From positions 1,488,001-1,552,000 of the forward strand of contig NZ_CP136624.1 in assembly GCF_032917945.1 (NCBI RefSeq): a stretch of 64,000 nt of DNA, read 5' to 3'. The position numbers and the translations under genes were made by a program. The notes below the pieces were generated by a model. It did not search any database. It saw nothing but the letters and a program-made list of their open reading frames with translations, and was not told the DNA's origin. The stretch is from Bradyrhizobium sp. sBnM-33. Its GTDB lineage: Bacteria; Pseudomonadota; Alphaproteobacteria; Rhizobiales; Xanthobacteraceae. Shown here in pieces: positions 17,481 to 25,872 of the stretch (position 1 is the stretch's first letter; each line of letters begins with the position of its first letter).

Positions 17481-17783
17481 GTCCACCGCATTCCGACCCA
17501 ACGTCCGTGACGATCGCGATACGCCCCTCTAGCGGGCCGGAACGGGCAAGGTTGTAGGACTGATTTGCGGCAATCGAAAATAGATTTATTTTTTCTGACA
17601 GGACTAGACAGCAAATCACGTTGATTGCGTTGAGGAAACCGTGCGAGCGGATTCTGGCTGTGAGCCGGTGAAATGCGTTTCCGAGTACGCGGTAATTTGG
17701 GCAAGTGAATCAGTCACTTCACAACACCGGGATGCGAGGACTGCAAGCATGACATTCCGTGCGTGCGTGTCAGGTAACTCCTG

Positions 17784-17866
17784 CGTAGGATGGGTAGAGC
17801 GAAGCGAAACCCATCAATCGCGTGCGCGGAGGGATGATGGGTATCGCCCGCTCCACCTATCCTACA
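17784..17866. repeat. dispersed palindromic repeat family B, copy 1
   Basis: It begins GTAGGATGGGTAGAGCGAAG and ends CTCCACCTATCCTAC, with AAACCCATC and GATGGGT inside. The ends form an imperfect inverted repeat. Copy 2 (18411-18498) is in the same orientation on the other side of the GNAT gene. Confidence 0.7.
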
Positions 17867-17901
17867 GACTACCCTCCACCGCGCTGCTTGGACGATGTCT
17901 G

Positions 17902-18384
17902 ATGGCCATCACAGCAAGACCCGTTGCAGAACATGATCTCAAATTGATCTGCGAACACCGCGAGCGGATGTTCGCCGAGTCCGGCCGAACGCGCGAAGCG
18001 CTGCGGCCGATGACGATGGCTTTCGAGCAATGGCTCGCACCGCGCCTTGCAGACGGCAGCTATTTCGGCTGGATGCTGGAGGGGGCCGGCTTCGTGATCG
18101 CGGGCCTCGGCATGATGGTCATCGACTGGCCACCCCATCCGAGCCATCCGGCCGACCATCGCCGCGCCTACATCCTCAACGTCTTCGTGGAGCCCGAGCA
18201 TCGGCGCAAGGGACTGGCGAAGCGGTTGATGGCACTGGCCGAGGGGAGGGCCCGCGAACTTGGGGTTGGCTATGCGATCCTTCATTCGACCCGGCAGGGA
18301 CGCCCGCTTTACGAACGGCTGGGGTGGGGGACGACGAGCGAGATGGCGATCCGGTGGGGACTAGGGGACGGCATTTTGAGCTAA
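17902..18384 (+). CDS. GNAT-family N-acetyltransferase
   Basis: A 160-residue GNAT protein that would transfer an acetyl group from acetyl-CoA to an unknown amine. The acetyl-CoA loop is NVFVEPEHRRKGLAKRLM at about 94-111, and the C-terminal PLYERLGW is typical. I start it at ATG 17902. The frame stays open to 17641, but that part lies in repeat DNA. It is bracketed by two direct copies of repeat B, 35 bases before and 26 bases after. Confidence 0.8.
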   Translation: MAITARPVAEHDLKLICEHRERMFAESGRTREALRPMTMAFEQWLAPRLADGSYFGWMLEGAGFVIAGLGMMVIDWPPHPSHPADHRRAYILNVFVEPEHRRKGLAKRLMALAEGRARELGVGYAILHSTRQGRPLYERLGWGTTSEMAIRWGLGDGILS

Positions 18385-18410
18385 TGAGCCAGTGCGCCTT
18401 GGTACGTGCT

Positions 18411-18498
18411 GCGTAGGATGGGTAGAGCGAGGCGAAACCCATCATACTCATTGAATGGATTTTTGATGATGGGTATCGCTGCGCTCCACCCATCCTAA
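18411..18498. repeat. dispersed palindromic repeat family B, copy 2
   Basis: It starts GCGTAGGATGGGTAGAGCGA and ends CTCCACCCATCCTA, with a longer and more symmetric interior than copy 1. The remaining part of the gap up to the opgC start (18499-18741) shows no gene. Confidence 0.7.
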
Positions 18499-18741
18499 GT
18501 ACTGCCTGACCACGCGACACCTAGTCTCCCTCTTCTCTAACAGCCGACATCGGACAGAGCTCGTCAATCGCCGAAGGGACGTGTGAGCGTAATCGCGCGG
18601 CCCAAATGATCACGTGCAACGCCGACAGAGCTCAACGCTTGCGCGCAGATTCGCCTGAAAAAATAAGCTTTTAATGGTGAACGAGCTCACACCAGGAGCT
18701 CGAGCGGCAGGTCCATTTTGCTGGTTCTCGGGGTGATCGAG

Positions 18742-19890
18742 ATGCACGACCGAAATACCATCCCCAAGTTCGTGGTCGGCGAGCTGCCGGAGCTGAAAGG
18801 CGAAGGCCGCGACCTGCGAATAGATGCCTGCCGAGGCATCGCGCTGTGGTTCATCTTTCTTGACCATGTTCCCAACAACATCGGAACTTGGCTGACGCTG
18901 CGGAACTACGGCTTCAGCGATGCCTCGGAGGTGTTCATGTTCGTCTCGGGCGTAACCTGCGCGCTGGCTTACGGCAGGGCATGGCGCTGCGAGGGCTGGA
19001 CCGGAGTGATCAGCCGAACGCTGCGGCGAAGCTGGGACATTTATGTTGCATTTCTGCTGCTCACGCTCGCTTGCGTCATCCTGGTTCACCTCGCGGGCAC
19101 TGGCCGTCTTGCTGACGAGAGCAATACGCGTATCTTGCTGGACCATCCCGGCGCGACGCTCGCGCGCGCGGCGGTCCTGCAATACCGTCCGGTCAATACC
19201 GACGTGTTGGCAGTCTTCGTGCTTCTTCACCTCGTGTTCGCGCCGCTGCTGTGGCTGCTGCTGCGAGCGCCGAACGCGACGCTTGGCGCCTCGCTGGCGC
19301 TTTATGTGTTGGTGCATGCCTTTGGCTGGACTGTCCCGGCGTGGCCGAACGGCCACTGGGCTTTCAATCCGCTGGCCTGGCAATTGCTGTTCGTGCTTGG
19401 CGCGTGGTGGATGATCGAGGGCAAGAGGCCCCGGTCGTGGGTGACGTCACGCACGACGCTTATGCTTGCCGTTCTGTATCTGCTCTTCACCCTGTTCATC
19501 GCATTGAGCTGGCGCATCAGACCGCTGGAGGCACTGATCCCGGAGGCGTTGGCGAAACTGATTTACCCCTTGGATAAATCGAATCTCGATCCATTGCGAC
19601 TGCTGCATTTTTTGGCCCTTGCTGTTTTGGCGTCATGGCTCGTGCCCCGCAAATGGCGAGGGCTGACGACGCCGGTGATGCGCGGCGCGATCCTCTGTGG
19701 CCAGAACTCGCTACCAATCTATTGCCTCGGCGTTCTCTTGACGTTCGCCAGCTACGCGGCGCTGCTAAACATTTCAGATGGACTTGCGATGCAGATAGCA
19801 TTGAGTCTCACTGGCATCGCAGCGATGATCGTGACCGCAACACTGCTAAGCTCGATCAGCATCAAACCCAGGCAGCGATCGCAACAGTGA
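18742..19890 (+). CDS. opgC: OpgC-type acyltransferase of osmoregulated periplasmic glucans
   Basis: A 382-residue polytopic membrane protein with about ten transmembrane helices and the OpgC family pattern (DLRIDACRGIALWFIFLDHV near the N-terminus, then YGFSDASEVFMFVSG). OpgC-family proteins add succinyl or similar groups to periplasmic glucans. ATG 18742 is preferred; a TTG at 18718 would add eight residues. No opgGH gene is next to it. It is the only OPG-related gene in the window. Confidence 0.82.
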   Translation: MHDRNTIPKFVVGELPELKGEGRDLRIDACRGIALWFIFLDHVPNNIGTWLTLRNYGFSDASEVFMFVSGVTCALAYGRAWRCEGWTGVISRTLRRSWDIYVAFLLLTLACVILVHLAGTGRLADESNTRILLDHPGATLARAAVLQYRPVNTDVLAVFVLLHLVFAPLLWLLLRAPNATLGASLALYVLVHAFGWTVPAWPNGHWAFNPLAWQLLFVLGAWWMIEGKRPRSWVTSRTTLMLAVLYLLFTLFIALSWRIRPLEALIPEALAKLIYPLDKSNLDPLRLLHFLALAVLASWLVPRKWRGLTTPVMRGAILCGQNSLPIYCLGVLLTFASYAALLNISDGLAMQIALSLTGIAAMIVTATLLSSISIKPRQRSQQ

Positions 19891-19935
19891 CGCGCCTCGT
19901 TGCACATGCGATCCATGTGGCGCTATAAATTCCCC

Positions 19936-20286
19936 ATGTCCCGCGATTTTCGCCTTGATCGCTCTCCCGTCGACGTTCTCAACTATGAGATCGCCCAGGA
20001 CCAAGCCGTTGGGCTCGGACGGATGGGGCGAGCGCTGGAAGCGGCCCTCGCCAGGCTGCGGGAGTTCGATGCCACCCATCCGCGCTCGGGCGCGCCGGCG
20101 TCAGCGCAGCAGGCACGGCGCATCCTAGTGGCGGAGGCCGGCCACGCGCTCTGGATGTTCGTGGTGCAGCGAGAGGCGTGTGGCTTGCGCGACAGCCGCC
20201 CTGTCATGCGCGACTATAACGTGCCGGGCGAGGTGCAGCAGTGCATGGGGGCCGTGCCCGCCACATCGATGCTGTCAGCAACATGA
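19936..20286 (+). CDS. conserved hypothetical protein (DUF6665-like)
   Basis: A 116-residue soluble, mainly helical protein. The conserved core includes VDVLNYEIAQDQA, GRMGRALEAAL, GHALWMFVVQREACGL and VMRDYNVPGEV. I believe it matches the small Rhizobiales family DUF6665, with no known function. ATG 19936 is chosen over an upstream TTG. It starts 45 bases after the opgC stop, so cotranscription is possible. Confidence 0.55.
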   Translation: MSRDFRLDRSPVDVLNYEIAQDQAVGLGRMGRALEAALARLREFDATHPRSGAPASAQQARRILVAEAGHALWMFVVQREACGLRDSRPVMRDYNVPGEVQQCMGAVPATSMLSAT

Positions 20287-20474
20287 CTTACTGAGTTTCA
20301 ATGACCGATCGAGGCCGCCTTGGACACCTTTCGCGCGGCTGCAAGGACCGGAACTCGGGCCCCATTCTCGTTTCCGGGCCAGAATGAATCCACCGCCTTG
20401 CCGGATTTGAGTCGCATTGTGACCCAGGTCGCGGCCAAAGGTCGGGCGCGAGGGGGCGCAACACTGGGGTTCTC

Positions 20475-21230
20475 ATGTCCGGTCATTTGCGATTTTGCAT
20501 CGCCGTTCTTGTGCTTCTCGCAGGTCTCCCGACTTCGCCTGCATCTTCGAATCCTCTTGCAGACTTGTTCAATGTCTCTCCCCCGACGCCCCCTGAGCCC
20601 GCTTCAGCGGAAAGGGAAAGGGAGTGCTTGCCGCGACCCGGTACGTCGACGGCGGAAGGTCAGCGCTGGGTCTATCGATCTGAGGGGCGCCGCAAATGCT
20701 GGTTCCAGGCTGCCGAGGGGACCGCGACGGTGAAGCAGGTTCGTCATCGCGCCGCGAAGCCTCGTGTCGCCACTGTCGAGGAGAACGAGGCCGCGCGGGC
20801 CAAGCAGAAGGCGGTCATGGATGCGCGTGCGGAGCTGCTGCGCTCCGCACCGGCGGAAACGTCTCAGCCGACGCAACCCGCGCCCGAGCTCAAGGTGGTC
20901 GATGCCGCTTCCGTCCCGGCTACGGCGGCCGCGGCCTTCGTGCCGCCGGCACCGGTCGCCAACCGCGCGATCGATCAGCTCACGCCTGACCACCCCACGC
21001 CGCGCCGGCTCGACGCGGAGACACTTTTGGCAGCCGCACCGGCGCCAAGCGATGCGGTTGCGGTCTCCGTGCCTCCGGCCGCGCCGGTCGCCTCTCCGAT
21101 CGCCGAGGCGGCTGATGACGGCTGGGGCTGGATGGCAACCTGGCTTGGCGTGCTGCTGATGGCGCTGGGGCTCGCCTTCGTCTTGGGCTCGAGCCGGACC
21201 CTTCGGGAGGCCGTGTTGTTGCGCGATTGA
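20475..21230 (+). CDS. hypothetical exported, C-terminally membrane-anchored protein
   Basis: A 251-residue protein of unknown function. It has an N-terminal signal peptide (about 1-24), then a small conserved block with two cysteines (REREC and CWFQAAEG at about 50-80, including GQRWVYRSEGRRKCWF). A long Ala/Pro-rich disordered region follows, and a C-terminal transmembrane helix (about 217-238, MATWLGVLLMALGLAFVLGS). The layout suggests an envelope protein with an extracytoplasmic N-terminal domain. Confidence 0.6.
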   Translation: MSGHLRFCIAVLVLLAGLPTSPASSNPLADLFNVSPPTPPEPASAERERECLPRPGTSTAEGQRWVYRSEGRRKCWFQAAEGTATVKQVRHRAAKPRVATVEENEAARAKQKAVMDARAELLRSAPAETSQPTQPAPELKVVDAASVPATAAAAFVPPAPVANRAIDQLTPDHPTPRRLDAETLLAAAPAPSDAVAVSVPPAAPVASPIAEAADDGWGWMATWLGVLLMALGLAFVLGSSRTLREAVLLRD

Positions 21231-21275
21231 CGCGAGGACGAAGTTGGCGGCCATCGCGGACGTCGAGTTCGATCC

Positions 21276-21402
21276 TTGATCTTTCTGTCTACCCCAGCCT
21301 TCGCACAAAACACTGGTGCCGCTCCGCAGACCGGCATGGAGAAGCCCGGAATGACGAACGGTGCCAAGGAAACTGGAGCGATGGACACCACGGGCTTCCG
21401 GC
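21276..21402 (+). pseudogene. remnant of a small secreted Met/Gly-rich protein gene
   Basis: The frame encodes IFLSTPAFAQNTGAAPQTG followed by MEKPGMTNGAKETG, which looks like the end of a signal peptide and the start of a short secreted protein of a kind common in Bradyrhizobium. There is no proper start region upstream, and the frame soon runs into unrelated repeat-like DNA. I read it as a truncated relic rather than a working gene. Confidence 0.4.
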
Positions 21403-21584
21403 TAGCCGCGACCGACAAGATGAGCTGCAGAGCGCCAGGCGTGCTGCGACAGCGCTTCGAAGTTTCGAACCGTTTCGACGCGAAGGAGTGCGGCGTCGGC
21501 GAGCGTCCCATTGGCGACCGCGCCGAGAGTCGCGCTGCGGTGGATGCGCAGCACCTCGTCGAGTTGCGGCATGGCGCGTTTCGC

Positions 21585-21690
21585 CCGGCACCTTGCCCAT
21601 CCTTCCGCCCCATCAAGAAGAGGACGCAGGGACCGCCGGGTGCCTGTTGCAAGAGATGCGAAGATGCGAACTCGCTCTAGCGAGCTTCCG
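21585..21690. repeat. dispersed sequence family E, copy 2 (degenerate)
   Basis: CCCATCAAGAAGAGG, CGCAGGGA, GCCGGGTGCC and TGCAAGAGAT occur in the same order as at 17341-17480. The rest of the 21403-21868 interval shows no supported gene. Confidence 0.45.
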
Positions 21691-21868
21691 CCTTCCGCTC
21701 TGGTGAGCTCCGGCGGACAGACCGCTTCACCCACCTGCAAAAAAATCCGCGTGGGGAAAACTCCACTTAGGTCAACCGAACTGCATTGTTCGACTCGGCA
21801 GACCGTGCTCGCTTCCTCAAAATTTGAGTCTGGTTTGCGGGGCAAGGGAGTTGAGCCAGTTTTCCTTT

Positions 21869-21991
21869 ATGCTTCTGCTCGTGATGTCCCTGATGCTCAC
21901 CGTATGCGTCGGCGTGGCAGCTTGGCGCATGTCCGATGATCGGCCGGAAGTTACCGGAAGCACTTCGCCGGCGTTTATCCACATGCGTTGA
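21869..21991 (+). CDS. possible 40-residue membrane mini-protein
   Basis: An ATG at 21869 opens a 40-codon frame. It has a hydrophobic N-terminal helix (MLLLVMSLMLTVCVGVAAW) followed by a polar tail RMSDDRPEVTG. The charge pattern, helix then Arg/Asp-rich tail, looks selected. The ribosome-binding site is unclear, with GGGAG about 20 bases upstream. It could be a chance frame. Confidence 0.35.
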   Translation: MLLLVMSLMLTVCVGVAAWRMSDDRPEVTGSTSPAFIHMR

Positions 21992-22181
21992 AAATCAAGA
22001 GCCCCAACTCCTGATGGAGCTGAAGCCCTTGCTGCAGCAGATGCAGCCCGACACCCACACCGGGCTGATGCGAGGATGCTGCGCGTATCCTTCGCCCCAG
22101 GCCATAACAAATGTTAGCTCAGAAATAGCTCGACCAGCACGTCGACTTGCCCGAAGCCGAACAGCGGGATTGCGACGACCG

Positions 22182-22445
22182 CTATTTCCGGGGAGCGCGG
22201 CGTTCTTTCAGCTTGAAATAGAGGATGCCGAGCAAGAGGCAGAGGCTGACCGAGTTGGCGATGATGATTACGATGTCGCTCTGCAAGACGCCGTACCCTA
22301 TCCAGGTCGCAACCCCCAATGCGAGGATCAGGACCATTCGAAGCGAGAGATCGCCGGCTGATCCTGTCTCCCAGCATTTCTTCAACTGGGGAACGTACGA
22401 AACAGTGGTGCAAAAGGCAGCGAATAGACCAACAGCAGTGTTCAT
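22182..22445 (-). CDS. SemiSWEET-type PQ-loop transporter
   Basis: An 87-residue protein with three transmembrane helices and a single PQ-loop repeat (SYVPQLKKCWETGSAGDLS at about 18-36). SemiSWEETs form homodimers that move sugars across the inner membrane. ATG 22445 (MNTAVGLF) gives the family's normal length; the longer frame to 22658 reads into the divergent intergenic region. The substrate cannot be read from sequence. Confidence 0.8.
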   Translation of the reverse strand: MNTAVGLFAAFCTTVSYVPQLKKCWETGSAGDLSLRMVLILALGVATWIGYGVLQSDIVIIIANSVSLCLLLGILYFKLKERRAPRK

Positions 22446-22567
22446 CGACTGGCAATCGTGCGCGCGTCCGTTCGTTCCAACGAGCGCGCGTTGAGGGACG
22501 GCTATGCACGCTCGGTCGCCATTGGGTCTAACAGTTAGCACCGCGACATCTTGATCCGCGTACTGCG

Positions 22568-22593
22568 TGCCAAGCTCGTCCAAGAGCTTGGCA
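22568..22593. other. perfect ten-base inverted repeat in a divergent gap
   Basis: TGCCAAGCTC and GAGCTTGGCA flank a six-base loop. It lies in the 271-base region between the SemiSWEET gene (minus) and the DUF3606 gene (plus). Without a T-run it is more likely an operator or an RNA hairpin in the DUF3606 leader than a terminator. Confidence 0.45.
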
Positions 22594-22716
22594 ATAGGAA
22601 CCAGAAATGTCGTCACGTATTTGTTCGTCGAGGCCGGCGTAACCGCCGGCCGTCGCACGGTCCCGTTTCTTCATGCCCCCAAGAACCCAGGCGGGACCGT
22701 GCTCCCCGAGGAGGAG

Positions 22717-22917
22717 ATGATGACAAGCCTAATCAAGAAGAGCGCTCCGGACCGCAGCAAGATCAACACGCGCGAAGCGTGGGAGATGAAGTACTGGACC
22801 AAGGCGCTCGGGGTATCAAAGCAGGAGTTGCTTCGCGCCGTCGATAGGGTTGGCAATTCCGCTTCGGCTGTCAGGAAAGAACTGGGGCTGCTCGGCACAC
22901 GGCATCAGAAGGGATAA
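22717..22917 (+). CDS. DUF3606 small protein
   Basis: A 66-residue protein matching the DUF3606 pattern: DRSKINTREAWEMKYWTKAL, then LGVSKQELLRAVDRVGNSA and VRKEL. A GAGGAG site precedes two adjacent ATGs (22717 and 22720), and either could be used. DUF3606 proteins are short, plant-associated-bacteria genes with no established role; the helix-turn-helix-like spacing hints at nucleic-acid binding, but this is speculative. Confidence 0.78.
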   Translation: MMTSLIKKSAPDRSKINTREAWEMKYWTKALGVSKQELLRAVDRVGNSASAVRKELGLLGTRHQKG

Positions 22918-22956
22918 GAGGCAGCATGTCTGGCATTCGCGGGATCGGTCGTTTCG

Positions 22957-23166
22957 CTAACCACTTCTTCTATGCTTGCGCCGGCCTATCTCAGTTCCGG
23001 GGATCCCGATGCCGAGATCTTCGGCGCGCGCTCTGATCGATGCCATCGGCCGATTGAGCTTCACCGTCATAAGGGTGAGGCTCTTTCCTGCCCGTGACAT
23101 AGAACGCAGCAAATTGTCGTCCTCGTCCGACCAGTGACGGCCGCGGTTTTGTCTCATACCGCTCAT
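22957..23166 (-). CDS. SANT/Myb-like mini-protein
   Basis: A 69-residue basic protein. The first half, RGRHWSDEDDNLLRSMSRAG followed by LTLMTVKLNRPMASIRARA, has the W-S-x-E-D-D-x-L and three-helix layout of a SANT/Myb or GcrA-like DNA-binding unit. I recognise close relatives across Bradyrhizobium, often in several copies. It probably binds DNA or a transcription factor; the targets are unknown. It converges on the DUF3606 gene. Confidence 0.68.
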   Translation of the reverse strand: MSGMRQNRGRHWSDEDDNLLRSMSRAGKSLTLMTVKLNRPMASIRARAEDLGIGIPGTEIGRRKHRRSG

Positions 23167-23373
23167 CGTAGTTTGCCTCTGAGGCCAATCGAGGCGGGCC
23201 AGATACAGAAATCAAAAGGACCCAGCTCGCCTCACAGAGCACGGCCGCTGGGCTTCAGTTGAAGAACGGATTTCAACGCTTCCGCCTGTCACTTACATGG
23301 TGCAAACGTGCTTGCCGTCAAGAATATTACGCAATTGTAAGCATTGAAGAGCACTCGTCATCAGGAGGAAGTC

Positions 23374-23915
23374 TTGAGGATTTACGAGCCGCGGGTCCGC
23401 CCGAATTTGGAGTGGGTGCTTCCGGTGCACGAGAGCGATCACGAGCACTTGTGGAGCCTGGATGGGACCGCCCGGCGAGCTAGATGGCGACCGATGCCTG
23501 TGGCCAGGCTCCTGGTGGACGACGAAGGTGAGCCGCGGGTTGAGGCGGACCTTCCCTGGCTTGGCGGACACGTGCTGGTGCTTCGCGAGCATGCGGCCAG
23601 GGTGCTGGCGCCGCTGCTGGACCGTTCCGGCGAACTCCTGCCGCTGGAATGTCCGGAAGCGGACCTGTGGCTGTTCAACGTACTAACCGTTGTCGACGCG
23701 CTTATAATGAGGAAAAATCGGAGCTGGTGCGGTTCGACGATGGAGACATCCTTGATGTCGAACGCTACGTGTTCCGGCCGGAGCTGACGGAGGGCCTAGC
23801 GGTGTTCAAGGTGCCGCAGCTGCTACGTGGCCCGTTATTCCTGGGCGACGAATTCGTCAGCGCAGTGAAAGCTGCCGGGTTGCGTGGACCCGAATTTATC
23901 CAGCTGTGGCCGTAG
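23374..23915 (+). pseudogene. Imm11/DUF1629-like immunity-type gene, frameshifted
   Basis: The first part starts at TTG 23374 behind an AGGAGGAAG site and encodes RIYEPRVRPNLEWVLPVHES and later LWLFNVLTVVDAL. The same protein continues in the next frame from about 23704 as NEEKSELVRFDDGDILDVER through PLFLGDEFVSAVKAAGL to LWP and a stop at 23913. A single missing base near 23706 (CTT-ATAATGAG instead of CTT-GATAATGAG) explains the break. The C-terminal F-x-V/I-P-x-L plus DEF pattern matches Imm11-type immunity proteins. No toxin gene is adjacent. It could be a true pseudogene or a base-calling error. Confidence 0.65.
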
Positions 23916-23916
23916 C

Positions 23917-24052
23917 GCGTTGGATCGGTAGAGTAGAAATCGAAACGCATCAATCGCGTGCGCGGATGGGTATCGCTTCCGCCTTCGCTCTTGCGAACCT
24001 CCGCCTTCGCTCTGGCAAGCTACGGCGGATAAGTCGCTCTACCCATCCTGCG
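23917..24052. repeat. dispersed palindromic repeat family B, copy 3 (divergent)
   Basis: A weakened form of the family: TTGGATCGGTAGAGTAGAAA at one end and CTCTACCCATCCTGCG at the other, with GATGGGTATCGCTTCCGCCT inside. It starts right after the stop of the Imm11-like gene. Confidence 0.5.
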
Positions 24053-24086
24053 CGCTATGTGGCAACGGGCCTGCGTGGGGCGCACT

Positions 24087-24515
24087 CTAGTCGCAGTAGC
24101 TCCACCTGCCATAGCCGTCGTCGCATCGCGCCCGCGCGCGGTAAGGCACGGGCAGCGGTGGCCGCGGCGCGTATTCACGCGCATAGTCGTGTTCCTGCGC
24201 GTAGTAACGCTCCCGAGCGTAGTAACGCTCGGAATAGGCGGGCGTACGTTCGACGTAGACAGGCTGCGCGGGGTAGGGCGTTCCGTACTCGCCATAGACC
24301 GCTGCCGGCGCGCGGTAGGCGGGGGCCGGCACGCCGTAAGAGGGCTGCCGATATCCGTAATCGGGTTCCGCGTATGGTCGATGAGCCGGGCTAGGGCGCA
24401 CATAGATGTCAGCGGAAGGCGCGTAGATTGCGCCGGGCGCCACATAGACGTCGGTGGCCGCGGCGGGCGCGGAGCACAGGACAACAAAGGCCAGCGTGAG
24501 CGATGATCGGTACAT
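24087..24515 (-). CDS. secreted Tyr/Pro-rich low-complexity protein
   Basis: A 142-residue protein with a signal peptide (about 1-21, cleaved after AAA). The mature region is dominated by Tyr, Pro, Ala and Arg (RPYAEPDYGYRQPSYG, ERYYARERYYAQEHDYARE) and ends in a small conserved-looking C-terminal block with two Cys (ARCDDGYGRWSYCD). The ATG at 24515 has GGAGG nine bases upstream. It is probably an envelope or extracellular protein. The function is unknown. Confidence 0.65.
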   Translation of the reverse strand: MYRSSLTLAFVVLCSAPAAATDVYVAPGAIYAPSADIYVRPSPAHRPYAEPDYGYRQPSYGVPAPAYRAPAAVYGEYGTPYPAQPVYVERTPAYSERYYARERYYAQEHDYAREYAPRPPLPVPYRARARCDDGYGRWSYCD

Positions 24516-24693
24516 GTGTGAAGCCTCCAACTACTCAAGCCGCGCCAGCCAGCGTGGTTAATTTTCGCTAAACAATTCGAGGGGCGCAATGATAATCTGC
24601 GCGAAGAAGTGTGCCATTTCTGGACGGCGCACACATTCGCAGCGCAAATCGAGGACGCCAGCGCAGTGCGCTCAAGTACACAATTCCGCGATA

Positions 24694-24848
24694 GCCGTCA
24701 TTGCGAGGAGCCAACAGGTCGCGCGAATGCGCGCCCGATGACAGGCTCCGCCAGGAAGCAATCCATGCTCCTGTTGCCGCCTGATGGATTGCTTCCGCCG
24801 TCGCTCTGCGAGCTATGGCGGACAAGTCGCTTCGCTCGCAAGGACGGC
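24694..24848. repeat. dispersed palindromic repeat family A, copy 2
   Basis: It begins CCGTCATTGCGAGGAG and ends GCTCGCAAGGACGG, with the GCGCGAATGCGCGCCCGATG block and AAGCAATCCATG...ATGGATTGCTT arms inside. It ends 29 bases before the start of the GNAT gene and is in the same orientation as copy 3 on the other side. No gene is seen in 24516-24693. Confidence 0.7.
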
Positions 24849-24877
24849 TGGAGAGACACACCCAAAAGATCGTCATC

Positions 24878-25720
24878 ATGAGTGACTTCAACATCCGCAC
24901 CATGCGGCCGGACGAAATTTCAATCGCCATCGACTGGGCCGCGGCCGAAGGCTGGAATCCGGGGCTTGCGGATGCCACCTGTTTTTCGTGCGTTGATCCG
25001 CACGGCTTCTTGATTGGGGAGCTCGACGGTCGGCCTGCCGCGACCGTCTCCTGCGTCAATTACGACGCACGCTTTTCCTTTCTCGGCTTTTACATCGTGC
25101 GGCCGGATGTGCGTGGCAAAGGCTACGGCTTGCGCATCTGGAATGCGGCCATCGCACATGCCGGCGCGCGCGTGATCGGACTCGATGGCGTGACGGCGCA
25201 GCAGGACAATTACAGGAAGTCCGGCTTTCAGCTTGCTTACGCCAACGTCCGCTACGGCGGCATGATCGCGGTGCCGAGCGCGCCGCAGGCCGGGGTGATT
25301 GACCTCCGCGAAATCCCGCTGGCTGACGTGGAAGCAGACGACGCGACGGTGTTTCCGGCGCGACGGCTGGCGTTTCTGCGGGCCTGGATCGGGACGCCCG
25401 GACATGTCGGGTGCGCGGTCGTGCGCGATGGTCGGCTAGCGGGCTGGGGCGTGATCCGGCCCTGCCGGAAGGGTTTTAAGATCGGGCCGCTGGTTGCCGA
25501 CGACCGCGCTATCGCCGAAGCGGTGTTGTCCGACTTGGTCGCCAAGGAGGGCGGCGGGGAGATTTTTCTTGATGTGCCCAGCACCAACCGCGACGCGGTC
25601 GCGCTGGCGGAAGGTTTTGGGCTCGCGCCGGTGTTCGAGACGGCGCGCATGTATACCGGCGCGATCCCGCCGCTGCGGCTGGAGCGAGTGTTCGGCGTCA
25701 CGACGTTCGAGCTGGGGTAG
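24878..25720 (+). CDS. GNAT-family N-acetyltransferase with C-terminal second domain
   Basis: A 280-residue protein. The N-terminal GNAT domain (about 1-135) has the acetyl-CoA loop FYIVRPDVRGKGYGLRIWN at about 68-86 and GFQLAYANVRYGG. The C-terminal part (about 150-280), with CRKGFKIGPLVADD and FLDVPSTNRDAVALAEGFGL, resembles the second acetyltransferase-like domain found in this subfamily. ATG 24878 is preferred over the frame that enters from repeat A2. Copies of repeat A sit 29 bases upstream and eight bases downstream. Confidence 0.82.
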   Translation: MSDFNIRTMRPDEISIAIDWAAAEGWNPGLADATCFSCVDPHGFLIGELDGRPAATVSCVNYDARFSFLGFYIVRPDVRGKGYGLRIWNAAIAHAGARVIGLDGVTAQQDNYRKSGFQLAYANVRYGGMIAVPSAPQAGVIDLREIPLADVEADDATVFPARRLAFLRAWIGTPGHVGCAVVRDGRLAGWGVIRPCRKGFKIGPLVADDRAIAEAVLSDLVAKEGGGEIFLDVPSTNRDAVALAEGFGLAPVFETARMYTGAIPPLRLERVFGVTTFELG

Positions 25721-25728
25721 GCACACAA

Positions 25729-25845
25729 CCGTCATTGCGAGCCAACGGGTCGCGCGAATGCGCGCCCGATGACAGGCTCCGCGAAGCAATCCATCGCGCA
25801 AGGAAAGTATGGATTGCTTTGTCGCTTGGCTCCTCGCAATGACGG
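25729..25845. repeat. dispersed palindromic repeat family A, copy 3
   Basis: CCGTCATTGCGAGCCAACGG at the left end and CTCCTCGCAATGACGG at the right, with the GCGCGCCCGATGACAGGCTC block in between. It lies between the GNAT gene and the 2H-phosphoesterase-like gene. Confidence 0.75.
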
Positions 25846-25872
25846 CGGAAATAGGCCACGCGGGCCTCGGCA

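Noticed and set aside
17341..17561. Short open frames in the repeat-rich gap after flhA
   Set aside because: They follow the repeat sequence in several frames on both strands and contain no domain or ribosome-binding site.
22568..22593. Riboswitch in the DUF3606 leader
   Set aside because: A single hairpin with no conserved aptamer elements or alternative terminator structure is not enough to support a riboswitch call.
23690..23720. Programmed frameshift at the AAAAA run in the Imm11-like gene
   Set aside because: The best repair point is before the A-run (a missing G after CTT), and the product is not known to be made in two versions.
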